Virus record (IMG/VR): IMGVR_UViG_3300030012_001842
Location: 1 to 41,204 of that record
Strand: one strand, 5' to 3'
Source of the DNA: a virus
Length of the DNA: 41,204 bases
The translations under genes and the position numbers were made by a program. Shown here piece by piece: positions 32,882-41,204 of the stretch (its first letter is position 1; the number at the start of each line of letters is the position of its first letter). The notes beneath the pieces are model-generated. The model saw only the letters and a list, made by a program, of their open reading frames with translations, searched no databases and was not told where the DNA came from.

Positions 32882-33712
32882 TTAATTAAATCTTTTTTCT
32901 ATTTGAGTATATATTTCCATACCTTCGTCAGTTTTAAACCAATGTGCTAAAGCTGTATATGGATGTTCATCAAAAGGAACTGTCATTAATTTTCTATCAG
33001 TTGATCCCCACATAAAGTATCGTTGATCACTTGATAATTTTAATATTCCTTCTTCAACAGCTTTAATACCAAAGTTTCTAAGTTGAACGTTATCATCAGT
33101 AGCTAATTCTAAAAATAAATCAGGATTTTTTCTAGCAAAAACTAACAAATCTCTTTTTATTTCTTTGGAACTCATTCTAGATACCTCTGAGCCTTTTTCT
33201 ACTCTTATAATAGCTTCGGCTAAATCAATTTCCATTTGCCTAGCCATTAATATAGCATCTGCTTCTAGTTCTAGTCTGTCAATTTGACTTTCAGCTACTT
33301 CAACTGGTTTATACTCATAAAATAATTTGTCTTTATGAGGGTGATATAAAGATAAAAATTTTTGTAAAGTAGATTTTTCTTTTTCAACAAATAAACTACC
33401 ACTTCTAAAAATAATATGTTCTAATCTTTGATCACCTTTCATTTCATCAACAAAACAAGTGTTTTGATTTTGACAATATTTTATTTCTCTTTCGTAGCCT
33501 TTTTCTTTATCAAACCAAAATAAATTAGAAGCTCTAACAGTGTATGATAATGGTTTTCTTCTTCCTTTCAAATAATAAATTCTATCTTTTACTTCCCAAG
33601 TATTTTTTGGTTTAGCTTTTATTTTAGGAGCTTCAACCTTAGGTTGTTCAACAACCACTGTTTCTTCAACTATAGGTTCTTCAACCTTAGTTGTTGTTTT
33701 TTTCTTTGCCAT
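32882..33712 (-). CDS. Capsid-proximal hypothetical protein, 276 aa
   Basis: The N-terminus is a Lys/Val/Glu/Pro-rich flexible stretch (KKKTTTKVEEPIVEETVVVE). A folded part follows with TWEVKDRIYYLKGRRKPLSY, FWFDKEKGYEREIKYCQNQN and DQRLEHIIFRSGSLFVEKEK, then FLSLYHPHKDKLFYEYKP and helical segments. I have the impression of similar proteins encoded next to the major capsid gene of crAss-like phages and relatives; this memory is not a search result. It is flanked by terminators on both sides, so it may be transcribed by read-through or from its own AT-rich upstream region (33713-33741). Confidence 0.65.
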   Translation of the reverse strand: MAKKKTTTKVEEPIVEETVVVEQPKVEAPKIKAKPKNTWEVKDRIYYLKGRRKPLSYTVRASNLFWFDKEKGYEREIKYCQNQNTCFVDEMKGDQRLEHIIFRSGSLFVEKEKSTLQKFLSLYHPHKDKLFYEYKPVEVAESQIDRLELEADAILMARQMEIDLAEAIIRVEKGSEVSRMSSKEIKRDLLVFARKNPDLFLELATDDNVQLRNFGIKAVEEGILKLSSDQRYFMWGSTDRKLMTVPFDEHPYTALAHWFKTDEGMEIYTQIEKRFN

Positions 33713-33741
33713 AATATAATATATAATATAATTAATAAAAA

Positions 33742-33770
33742 TATAAGGGCGATACGTGACCGCCCTTATA
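33742..33770 (-). terminator. Intrinsic terminator after the major capsid gene
   Basis: A 10-bp perfect stem, TATAAGGGCG / CGCCCTTATA, closes a 9-base loop. In the leftward direction it is followed by TTTTTATTAATTATATT. It lies 11 bases past the stop of the capsid gene and 29 bases before the next start codon. Confidence 0.85.
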
Positions 33771-33781
33771 AATAAATAGTC

Positions 33782-35263
33782 TTACTTCATTAACATAAAG
33801 TTGTTAGCACCTTGAGTAACTAAACATCTTTCAGATAAAAAGTGTAACTCCATTGCATCTAACGCTGATGTAGCAGCTCCAACTGAACCAGTGGTCCAAG
33901 TCTTCATTCTTCTATCATCAGTAGCAGAAGCTCTGTATCTAACGTGTAAGAAAGGTCTCTTCATGTTTTTACCCATAGTTTGGTCATAAACTGTAGAAAC
34001 ACCAGCTGGTATCATAACACCTCTAATAGCATTAGTTGCATTAGCAGCATTAATACCACCTCTTGTAGCTAGATCGTTTAAGTATCTAAAGTCAGATTTG
34101 TAGAAGTCATAAGAACCTCTTCGGAAACCTGAGAAGCCTAAATTTAACGCCATGTCTTCGTCGTTGTCAAATACTCCGTAAGAAGTACCTCCAGCTCCGT
34201 AAGAATTCATTGAAGCAAGCATGTCATCCATTGCTAAACTAGTAGCTCTGTTTACAAACATCATGTATTCTTCAATAGCACCTTGTTTGTCAAACTCAGC
34301 TAATATAGCATCGAACTCAGCTAAATCAGTAGCAGCGTTAACACCAGTAACACCAGTAGTAACATTACCTCTGTCTTCAATAGCATCAAATAAACCTTGA
34401 GTACCAACTGCATCATCATCATCTATACCTATTAATTCAGTATCAACTGTAGTCGCGTTACTTCCTCTAACGTGCTCTAGCATAGACATTTCTAAATAGT
34501 CATTAAATCTAGCTCTTGTGTCAGATTCTGCTTTTAAATACCAAAGGTAACCTGATTGCCCCATTTCAGTTGAAACTTCAACCCAACCGATTCTTGAAGC
34601 GTCTGATCCAGATACTTCGTAGTAATCTTTTAATATAATTGGTTTGTTAGTAAAACTTTTAAACTGAGGCTCATTAGCTCCTCTACCATCTGCAGTACCA
34701 GAGTTTCCATACTTTTGTCCTTTTGCAAACTCAGAACCATATACTAATATAGTAGTTCCACCGTCAACAGTAGCAGTAGCTAAATGCTGGTTGTTGTAAT
34801 CTCTAACAGTGATATCATCACCAGAAACAGATTTAACTAAACACTTAAATACACCATTTGCGTTAGCTACTAAAAGTGTATCATTTTCTCTAATACCATG
34901 TTGTGTTGTAGAAGCTCCAACAGATATAGCATCAGTTGTAGAAGCGTTACCGCTGTTACCATCTATATCAGTTTGTATTGTAATAACGTTTTGAGCGTCT
35001 ACCGCACCTTTGTAAGATAAATGTAATCTACCTTGTTCAGACCAGATGACTTGATCAGCCGTCATAGCCTCTTCAGCACCTACTTGAGAAAGAAAGCCTG
35101 ATATAGTTCTCGGTCCGAAAACTTCAGCTTCTTTTTCCATTAGGTCTGGTACATATTGTTGACCCCAACCAGCATTGGTTGATAAGTCTAGATAGTTTGT
35201 AGATAACGCTTGCTGCTGTGGAGCAGGTACGCTATTTAAACTATCGCCAGGATTAATTGCCAT
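33782..35263 (-). CDS. Major capsid protein (HK97-fold inferred)
   Basis: 493 residues. After a flexible N-terminus, QYVPDLMEKEAEVFGPRTIS and GFLSQVGAEEAMTADQVIWS resemble the N-arm/E-loop entry of major capsid proteins of crAss-like and marine podovirus-like phages. A Thr/Gly/Asp-rich insertion (ITIQTDIDGNSGNASTTDAI onward) may be the E-loop or an added surface domain. The C-terminal half has the helical and strand blocks of a P/A domain (FNDYLEMSMLEHVRGS, DAILAEFDKQGAIEEYMMFV) and ends with ELHFLSERCLVTQGANNFML. Position between the scaffold-like gene and connectors fits. It is followed by its own terminator, consistent with a high, separate transcript. Confidence 0.8.
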   Translation of the reverse strand: MAINPGDSLNSVPAPQQQALSTNYLDLSTNAGWGQQYVPDLMEKEAEVFGPRTISGFLSQVGAEEAMTADQVIWSEQGRLHLSYKGAVDAQNVITIQTDIDGNSGNASTTDAISVGASTTQHGIRENDTLLVANANGVFKCLVKSVSGDDITVRDYNNQHLATATVDGGTTILVYGSEFAKGQKYGNSGTADGRGANEPQFKSFTNKPIILKDYYEVSGSDASRIGWVEVSTEMGQSGYLWYLKAESDTRARFNDYLEMSMLEHVRGSNATTVDTELIGIDDDDAVGTQGLFDAIEDRGNVTTGVTGVNAATDLAEFDAILAEFDKQGAIEEYMMFVNRATSLAMDDMLASMNSYGAGGTSYGVFDNDEDMALNLGFSGFRRGSYDFYKSDFRYLNDLATRGGINAANATNAIRGVMIPAGVSTVYDQTMGKNMKRPFLHVRYRASATDDRRMKTWTTGSVGAATSALDAMELHFLSERCLVTQGANNFMLMK

Positions 35264-35281
35264 AATTTATAATTTTTAAAG

Positions 35282-36451
35282 TTAATTTTTCTTTCTAATT
35301 TTAAAAGACCTATTTTTAAGTTCAGAAGAAGATTGACCTAAAACCCTATATTTAACACCCCCAACATTAGTTTCGCCGTGCATTTTTCTAGGTTCTAAAT
35401 TAATATTTTTATCTTTAGCAACTTGACTTTTAATAGCATCTGCTTTACCTTGCTCGTAAAAGTGCTTAGCAATAGCATCTGGATTCATAGCTGTATATAA
35501 AGACTTATGATAACCCGCTGCATCATCAATAGTTACTTTATCATCACCAACAAACTTGTTAATGAAATTAGTAATATCGCTTTGGGTTGTTTTTACTTTA
35601 TCTACATCTTTAACATTAAACCTATATTTTTTATCTCCGACATTATATTCAAAACCTTTGAAATTTTGTCCAAAGAAACTATCGGTTTTATTTAAAAAAG
35701 TCCTTTTGCTTTTTTTAGTTAACTCCTCCTGTTTTTTAGAGTCTTCATTGTATTTGTTGTAGAAATTAATTGCTTCCTGTTGTTCAGGTGTCAATTTTGA
35801 CCCAGCTTTAATTTCTTCATAGTATTTAGACTTTTGCCTGTCTAAGTGGGCTCTAGCCTCGGCAACTTGCTCTTTGAGGGCTATTTTCTTTTTACGTATT
35901 TCTTTTGGATCTTCAGTATCTTCATCAAAACCGTAAGTGTCTTCTAATAAAAAGTTTCTTTCTTCTGCTGACAAATGAGATTTAGTTGTTCTGTAGTATT
36001 CATCTAAAACATCAGAGTCGTCTAATTTAGAAACATCTCTATTTAAATTTACGTAGTCTTGTATATCACCACCTGTTTCGTCCATAAAATCTACAAGCTT
36101 TTGTATATTTTCTGGTAATGGTTTTCCAGTAGCTACTGCTTCTTCAACTGCTTCTTCAACCGCTTCTTCAACTGCTTCTACAGTTTCTTCTACTTTTTCT
36201 TCTTCTGTAACTTCTTCCATTACTGGTTGCTCAGTTACTTCTTCTACAGTTTCCTTTTCTACGTTTTCTTTTTGTTCTTCAACAACTTCTTTTTGAGGAG
36301 GTGGGGCGTCTAAATCTATTTTAATAACATCTGGGTTATCAGCGCTATCAAATTTAGATTCATCTATAACATTTTCTATAACCTCTTCAATGGGTTGTTC
36401 GTTATTTTCTTCAGTTACCTCTTCGATAACTTCTTTGTTTTCTTCTGTCAT
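35282..36451 (-). CDS. Putative scaffold protein with acidic repeat N-terminus
   Basis: 389 residues. The first 105 or so are almost only Glu, Val, Asn, Gln and Pro, with tandem VEEA repeats. A helical middle (LDDSDVLDEYYRTTKSHLSA, ALKEQVAEARAHLDRQKSKY) and a more basic C-terminus (KNRSFKIRKKN) follow. Acidic helical proteins with a basic C-terminus located between portal and capsid genes are typical scaffolds, the basic end binding the capsid protein; this is inference. No protease motif is visible, and no separate protease gene is seen nearby in this window. Confidence 0.7.
   Translation of the reverse strand: MTEENKEVIEEVTEENNEQPIEEVIENVIDESKFDSADNPDVIKIDLDAPPPQKEVVEEQKENVEKETVEEVTEQPVMEEVTEEEKVEETVEAVEEAVEEAVEEAVATGKPLPENIQKLVDFMDETGGDIQDYVNLNRDVSKLDDSDVLDEYYRTTKSHLSAEERNFLLEDTYGFDEDTEDPKEIRKKKIALKEQVAEARAHLDRQKSKYYEEIKAGSKLTPEQQEAINFYNKYNEDSKKQEELTKKSKRTFLNKTDSFFGQNFKGFEYNVGDKKYRFNVKDVDKVKTTQSDITNFINKFVGDDKVTIDDAAGYHKSLYTAMNPDAIAKHFYEQGKADAIKSQVAKDKNINLEPRKMHGETNVGGVKYRVLGQSSSELKNRSFKIRKKN
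36135..36182 (-). repeat. 12-bp tandem repeat coding for VEEA units
   Basis: Four adjacent copies (plus strand ACTGCTTCTTCA, ACTGCTTCTTCA, ACCGCTTCTTCA, ACTGCTTCTACA) encode the repeated Glu-Ala-Val-Glu stretch of the scaffold-like protein. The near identity of the DNA copies suggests recent slippage in an acidic linker. Confidence 0.85.
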
Positions 36452-36477
36452 AATAAAATTTTATAAAATATTAAAAA

Positions 36478-38871
36478 TTAGAGACCGTATCTTTCCATAC
36501 CGGCGTCCCCACTAAGTATATCATTACCTGATGATTCAAATTTATTAACGGAATCACCCTGTTTTCTTTGATCTATCATTTCTTTTTGACGATCAGCTTG
36601 TATATTAACTCTTTGATCTTTTCTATCTTCTCTCATTTGTTCTGTCTTAGAGTTAGTTTGTTGTTTTGAGTTTTCTAGTTTAGTGTTTAATTCAAACTCA
36701 AATTGCATTAACTCTTTTTTAAGCTGAACTTCTTGTTGTAAGTATTGTATTTTTAACTGACTTCTAGTTTGTTCTAGTTGAGCCTCGGCTTGTGTTTTAG
36801 CTTGCTGCTTTTGCATTTCAGCCTGCGCTGCTGCTTGAGCCTGCTGTTGTTGAGCTTGAGATTGAGCTTGTATATTCTCTTGTTGCATTTGTTGATCTCT
36901 AAGCATTTTAGCCTTTCTTTTTACTTTTAATAATTGATTAGCAAGTTTAACATTTCTAACATTACGTAAGTCTATAGCGTCATCTAAATCAATTGTTTTT
37001 TGTGACAACGCTGCTTGAATATTATTTTCAAGTAATTGTTTTTCTTCTTCATCTGGCATTAACTCTATAAATATACCAAAATCATATAAATGCAAATTTT
37101 CCATTTCTTCCAACGTGGCAACGTTGTTCGCCCCAAGAGCTCTTATAAAAGCTTCTTTAGTTGGAGAGTATTCTAATATATCTGATATACGTAACGATAA
37201 ACACTCAGCAACTTCAGCTGTTATATAAAGCATTGATTGTAACACGTGTCTAGTTGCCGTGTTTGAATTTGCAGCTGCTAGTTTTTGTACACCAACTAAA
37301 GCGTCTCTATCCGGAGTGCTAGCGTCTCTAGCCTCATTTAACCCAGTTACATCTCTTATCATTTGCAAATAATAATTATATGTAGTAATTAAACTTTGTA
37401 ATTTATTACTATTAATACCATTATTTATTTGTTGTATCGGAACTTTGCCAGGATTTATATCTCCTTCAGACGTAAAACTTCTACCTATAACACTACCAGT
37501 TTGAAAGAACATGTTTAAAGCTTCCTGTGGATTATAGTTCGTTCCATTACCTAAATCTATTTCAGCTAAACCATCGGCATCCATATAAACACCATCTGGT
37601 ACCATACGTGCCATAACTTGTTGTAACTTTAAATGAGTTAACTGTATCATATCAGCAAAGCTAGTTATTCTACCTACCAAGCTTTCTATTCTGCCTTCAT
37701 ATATTCTCGGCGCTGTTATTTGATAATTCATTTTAACATTACTAAAATCAGAATCAGAACGCATCATATTAGGACACATTCGCCACTTTAAAACTTTATC
37801 AGCCCCTATAATATAAACGCCTTCATACAAAACTTCAACAACTCTTTCTAGTTTACTAAAGTCACCATCCATGTTTTCAACAGGTGGATTAAATGAATCG
37901 TCTTTTTGTATAACTTTTTCTCCACCGGCTGCTGTAGATTTTAATTTGTAAACATCGTTCATATACGTTTTATAATTAAAGTATAAAACATTAACTTTGT
38001 TTTTATCTCTATTAGCAACATAGTCTAATGGATAAGCATATTTATCTACTAAATCTTTTATTTCTTTTTCTGATAATTCTGGAAACTCTTTTACTAGTTC
38101 ATTTATTGGTAGCTCTTTTACTTCACCGATATAGTATACGTCTTCAAAATATGGAGACTCAGTGTGAGAATATACTAAATCAGCGGGATCAACGTATTCT
38201 ACTTTAGCGCCATTGCTAAAATCAAAAGTTGTTTTTGTAGCACCTATACCTAACACAGTTAAATCATACAAACACCTTTTTCTTATTAAATCATAATCGC
38301 TACCTTCTAATAAAACGTTTATAGCTTGTTCTTCGGCTAGTTCTACAGCTTGTTTGTAATTTAGCTGCATGTGCAAAGCTAATTCTTCTTTTGTATCAGG
38401 TAGCGTATCAGGATCGTTTTCATAAAGATCAATATCAAACAATTGCTTAGCTGCATCATTGTACTCTCTTGATCGCATATCTTTTAACACAGACTCCATA
38501 TATTCTGTTCTTTTGCTAACGCCATACTGATCTTGAGAAAAACAATTTATTTCGTAGTTTCTTTGAGCCATGCCATTAACTACAATATCAACAAACTTAG
38601 GTATAATAGGTACCGGCTTCCAGTCTAAATTTAAATAAGACAAATCACCATTTATAGATAATTCATTTTTATATTTTTGTATAGGTTGTTCTCCCCTTGC
38701 GTATAATCTTAATGTGTGAAAATTAGTTTTGTGACTATTATATTTAGATGTAGTTCCAGAGAACCATTCATGCCTTATAGCTCTTGCTACTTTTAAACCA
38801 TATTCTTCACTTAGTTTTTCTAAATCACTAACTGCTTGCGATGGAAAATGTATAGAATGTTCTTGTCTCAT
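36478..38871 (-). CDS. Portal protein
   Basis: 797 residues. The N-terminal half has the portal pattern YARGEQPIQKYKNELSINGD, LNLDWKPVPIIPKFVDIVVN, a YDLTVLGIGATKTTFDFSNG strand block, and VEYVDPADLVYSHTESPYFE. The middle includes ITAPRIYEGRIESLVGRITS and helical segments such as LKLQQVMARMVPDGVYMDAD, then a wing-like region. The C-terminus is a long Gln/Glu/Lys-rich coiled coil (about 660-750) that ends with DILSGDAGMERYGL. The gene overlaps the terminase stop by four bases (ATGA), a tight TerL-portal coupling. A ring at the vertex that gates DNA is the expected function. Confidence 0.85.
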   Translation of the reverse strand: MRQEHSIHFPSQAVSDLEKLSEEYGLKVARAIRHEWFSGTTSKYNSHKTNFHTLRLYARGEQPIQKYKNELSINGDLSYLNLDWKPVPIIPKFVDIVVNGMAQRNYEINCFSQDQYGVSKRTEYMESVLKDMRSREYNDAAKQLFDIDLYENDPDTLPDTKEELALHMQLNYKQAVELAEEQAINVLLEGSDYDLIRKRCLYDLTVLGIGATKTTFDFSNGAKVEYVDPADLVYSHTESPYFEDVYYIGEVKELPINELVKEFPELSEKEIKDLVDKYAYPLDYVANRDKNKVNVLYFNYKTYMNDVYKLKSTAAGGEKVIQKDDSFNPPVENMDGDFSKLERVVEVLYEGVYIIGADKVLKWRMCPNMMRSDSDFSNVKMNYQITAPRIYEGRIESLVGRITSFADMIQLTHLKLQQVMARMVPDGVYMDADGLAEIDLGNGTNYNPQEALNMFFQTGSVIGRSFTSEGDINPGKVPIQQINNGINSNKLQSLITTYNYYLQMIRDVTGLNEARDASTPDRDALVGVQKLAAANSNTATRHVLQSMLYITAEVAECLSLRISDILEYSPTKEAFIRALGANNVATLEEMENLHLYDFGIFIELMPDEEEKQLLENNIQAALSQKTIDLDDAIDLRNVRNVKLANQLLKVKRKAKMLRDQQMQQENIQAQSQAQQQQAQAAAQAEMQKQQAKTQAEAQLEQTRSQLKIQYLQQEVQLKKELMQFEFELNTKLENSKQQTNSKTEQMREDRKDQRVNIQADRQKEMIDQRKQGDSVNKFESSGNDILSGDAGMERYGL

Positions 38872-41105
38872 ATTTTATTCTTAATTATCTGTGATGAAAA
38901 TCCTTTATTATTATATTTTGATATATGTATATTTAATGGTGTTTTTTGTTTGTTTGGATTTGGTCTGTACAAATGTCTATTACAAGCCATTATTGCTAAA
39001 CCAGAACTTATAGCAGCATCGTGCTTAGTTCTTTTATTTATATCAAACTTAGACCAATCGCTTAAAGTTTCATTAAAATACATAGTGCCATAAGTACCGT
39101 CTTGTAATAAACCAACGTGGTCATTTATATACATTTCAATAGCGGCTGCATGAGCTTGTTTTATATCTTCACTAGAGTTTGGTATGCCACCTACTTCTTT
39201 TTCTGCAACCGATAGTTTGTTCCAAACTTTATCTGGCCTGTTCATGCTAAAACCTCTATACCCTCTTCTTCTTAAATAATATAATAATCTTGGTTTGTTG
39301 TTTTCTGCAAGTAAAGGCATACCGTAAAAAACTAATGCCATTAAAACATCCTCAAAAAATATTTCAGCTGTTTGTGGTCTTGCTATATATTCAAGGAAAA
39401 AAGTATTTGCTGGAGCATCTTCCATTGAAAACTTTGTTAATCCATGCAGCGCACCTTTTGAACCTCGTTTATCTACCGTTCCAGATATATCATACGAGTC
39501 ACAGCCAAATGCTCCCATATGCTCGTTGCCTGGATATCTTACGCCATTTTTAATAATAACGTTGTTTTGTAATTTTCCACCTGGCACCCAACTTATATTA
39601 AACCTACCATTAGGATCTGGGTTAAAAGTAACTAAAGTATCTTTTTTACCGTTTAACCATTGAAAATTACCAACAGTTGTTACTGATGAGTTTCTATTAC
39701 CTTCGTTATAATCTATTTGCTCGTATATTTTTATAAGATTAAATAAACTATTTTTTGTTTCATCTCTAAACGCGTGCTCTTCAGTTCTAGGAAACTGGCG
39801 ATAAAATTCATTTAAAGCATCTTGATCATCTTTTAAACCTTCAGCTTCGTTGTCCCAGTGATCAATTACACCGCAATCTATTTCTACTCCTTGCGGATCA
39901 GTTGCAGGGTTTTTAGGTGTATTAAAAACAGGTTGACCGTATTCATCAATAAACCCTTCGTAGTTCCATTCCATAGGAATAAAAAGAGAATATAAGCCAG
40001 ATTTAGTTTGTCCATTACGATTACGTTTTGTTACATCAGAGTTATTATATAAATCTTTAAAATTGTCACCACCTTTATCAAGCGAGTTACTAGTACTACC
40101 CATCATGCATTTGCCAACTATTCTACTACCTAACCTTAAACAAGTTTTTGTAACTCTCCAGTTATTTCTTATATTATCAGGTCTTTCCCATTTACCACTT
40201 TCATCGTGAACTAACAAATTTAATTTTTCACCATCATAACTATTATCACCCGTGTTCTTCCAGTCTATCGTTGTGTCTAGTCCTTCAACGTCATCCATTT
40301 CCTCACGCTCACGTATTTTTCTACGAGTAAACTTCTTAGCTGGAACTCTATAAGCAAGTTCGGACTTTGGTCGGTCCATACCATCTTGTATCGGTTTAAA
40401 GAAAAATGGATAGTTGAGACTTATTGGCACAACTTTATCTGTAAACATTTTCTTTGCATCAGCCCCAGTTTTAGATAATATACCAAATCTACTATCACTA
40501 GCAAGTGTTGCTAAGTTAACTGTTTCAGCTGAGCTCATAAATGAAAAGCCAGAACGTCTATTTTTTAAATAACACATTCCGTAACTTCTTTTATCTGCTT
40601 TACAAGCTTCCCAGAATATAAAAAATAATCTATTTGCTTCTCTATAATCTGGAGCACCTACGTCTATTTTACTCCATTGTAGGTACATATAATGTGTACC
40701 TGTTATGTAGGTTGGTTTACCGTTATTCATAAACCAAAAACCTTCTTCTCTTCTTTTAAACTCTTCGTCTATATATTCATAATGATCTTGTTTAAAATCA
40801 TCTGGATAATCTTGCCAGTCAAATACAGTTTTAATTTTTTTAAAAGCAGGGTTGGCAGGAAATTGTTTCCACTTTTGTTCTGTTTTATCTTTGCTGCAGC
40901 TATATATTTCTTTTGGTTGTTTAGGTAAAGCTATTTGCAGACCTTGTATTTCTATAACATCACTAATCATTCCAGTTCTTGATATAACAACTACATCGTT
41001 TTCTTTGTTATATCCGTATTCCCACTTTTTGCCTTTGTTTAATCTTTTAATAGTATTTAACCTTATTGGTTCTACTATTTTATATAAACTTTGCTCGTAT
41101 TTCAT
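38868..41105 (-). CDS. Terminase large subunit
   Basis: 745 residues. The ATPase part shows a deviant Walker A, KNRRSGFS (181-188), and Walker B LNLLVHDE (295-302), with the motif III-like MMGSTSN near 335-341. FPRTEEHAFR (438-447) is the familiar block at the end of the ATPase domain. The nuclease part begins near 530 with FGCDSYDISG, D536 and D539 being candidate metal ligands, and later aspartates (for example KHDAAISSGLAIMA near 715) may complete the site. The N-terminus of about 100 residues is longer than in many terminases. It translocates DNA into the prohead through the portal encoded next. The stop overlaps the portal start (ATGA). Confidence 0.9.
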   Translation of the reverse strand: MKYEQSLYKIVEPIRLNTIKRLNKGKKWEYGYNKENDVVVISRTGMISDVIEIQGLQIALPKQPKEIYSCSKDKTEQKWKQFPANPAFKKIKTVFDWQDYPDDFKQDHYEYIDEEFKRREEGFWFMNNGKPTYITGTHYMYLQWSKIDVGAPDYREANRLFFIFWEACKADKRSYGMCYLKNRRSGFSFMSSAETVNLATLASDSRFGILSKTGADAKKMFTDKVVPISLNYPFFFKPIQDGMDRPKSELAYRVPAKKFTRRKIREREEMDDVEGLDTTIDWKNTGDNSYDGEKLNLLVHDESGKWERPDNIRNNWRVTKTCLRLGSRIVGKCMMGSTSNSLDKGGDNFKDLYNNSDVTKRNRNGQTKSGLYSLFIPMEWNYEGFIDEYGQPVFNTPKNPATDPQGVEIDCGVIDHWDNEAEGLKDDQDALNEFYRQFPRTEEHAFRDETKNSLFNLIKIYEQIDYNEGNRNSSVTTVGNFQWLNGKKDTLVTFNPDPNGRFNISWVPGGKLQNNVIIKNGVRYPGNEHMGAFGCDSYDISGTVDKRGSKGALHGLTKFSMEDAPANTFFLEYIARPQTAEIFFEDVLMALVFYGMPLLAENNKPRLLYYLRRRGYRGFSMNRPDKVWNKLSVAEKEVGGIPNSSEDIKQAHAAAIEMYINDHVGLLQDGTYGTMYFNETLSDWSKFDINKRTKHDAAISSGLAIMACNRHLYRPNPNKQKTPLNIHISKYNNKGFSSQIIKNKI

Positions 41106-41204
41106 TTTGATCTACCTTCTGCAAAACCTTTAAACTTAACTTCTTTCTTTTCTTCAACTTTACCTTCAAGCATGTTCTCTTCTTCGTTTATGCGGTTTAG
41201 TATT
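41102..41204 (-). CDS. C-terminal end of the gene preceding the terminase
   Basis: Only 33 residues before the stop are in the window: ILNRINEEENMLEGKVEEKK then EVKFKGFAEGRSK. The TGA stop overlaps the terminase ATG (ATGA). The fragment is charged and helical and could be the end of a terminase small subunit, judged from position only. Its final KFKGFAEG recalls the FKMKGF/FKGF of the tag family, but four residues are too few to conclude. Confidence 0.6.
   Translation of the reverse strand, partial: ILNRINEEENMLEGKVEEKKEVKFKGFAEGRSK

Overview
This window looks like a contiguous piece of a tailed phage (podovirus-like, about one third G+C) that infects a member of the Bacteroidota, probably a marine flavobacterium. 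Four signs point to that host. Genes start without Shine-Dalgarno sites, in an A/T-rich TAATTATG context. A small Hc1/histone H1-like protein of the Bacteroidota type is encoded at 72-254. One phage protein ends in what looks like a type IX secretion (T9SS) sorting domain. Several signal peptides end in SAQ or TAQ, as is common in flavobacteria. The small lysine-rich proteins and the giant protein resemble, from memory, those of uncultivated marine phages; no search was run. No integrase, tRNA, CRISPR array or insertion sequence was seen.

Layout. The left edge (1-254) is transcribed rightward: the last residues of a gene with a CxxxxC tail like class I ribonucleotide reductase, then the Hc1-like gene. 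A GC-rich hairpin with a TTCG loop (261-280) ends this unit, and in the other direction it ends the long leftward unit that fills the rest of the window. Read from the right edge in its own direction, the leftward unit encodes: the C-terminus of an unidentified gene, large terminase, portal, an acidic scaffold-like protein, major capsid protein, a capsid-proximal protein, two head-tail connector candidates, a 2057-aa and a 601-aa virion protein, a small beta protein, a cupin, two putative internal virion proteins, a 3560-aa polyvalent protein, a 59-aa Cys4 protein, a tail fibre, two small proteins and a YkuD-like putative endolysin. After that comes an unusual distal cassette (282-6598).

The distal cassette mixes two kinds of gene. 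One kind is envelope-directed: an outer-membrane barrel, a signal-peptide protein with an LDLa-like segment, repetitive stalk and T9SS-like tail, a single-pass membrane protein, a secreted thioredoxin-fold protein without its CxxC, and a 22-aa Cys-rich membrane microprotein. The other kind is small, very basic proteins. Five proteins share the N-terminus MAFKMKGF followed by unrelated sequence, and a sixth, a PAP2 phosphatase, starts with the shorter MFKGF. The synonymous codons differ between copies, so the peptide itself appears to be under selection. I infer a short address tag, for example for virion loading, processing or attachment to a common partner. This is the best candidate for an undescribed system here.

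Other points of interest are a HAD phosphatase domain in the giant protein that appears to be split by an inserted P-loop kinase, a shared promoter-like motif ATGTAACTATATA ahead of two genes with a looser third copy, and terminators directly after the capsid gene and after the gene that follows it.
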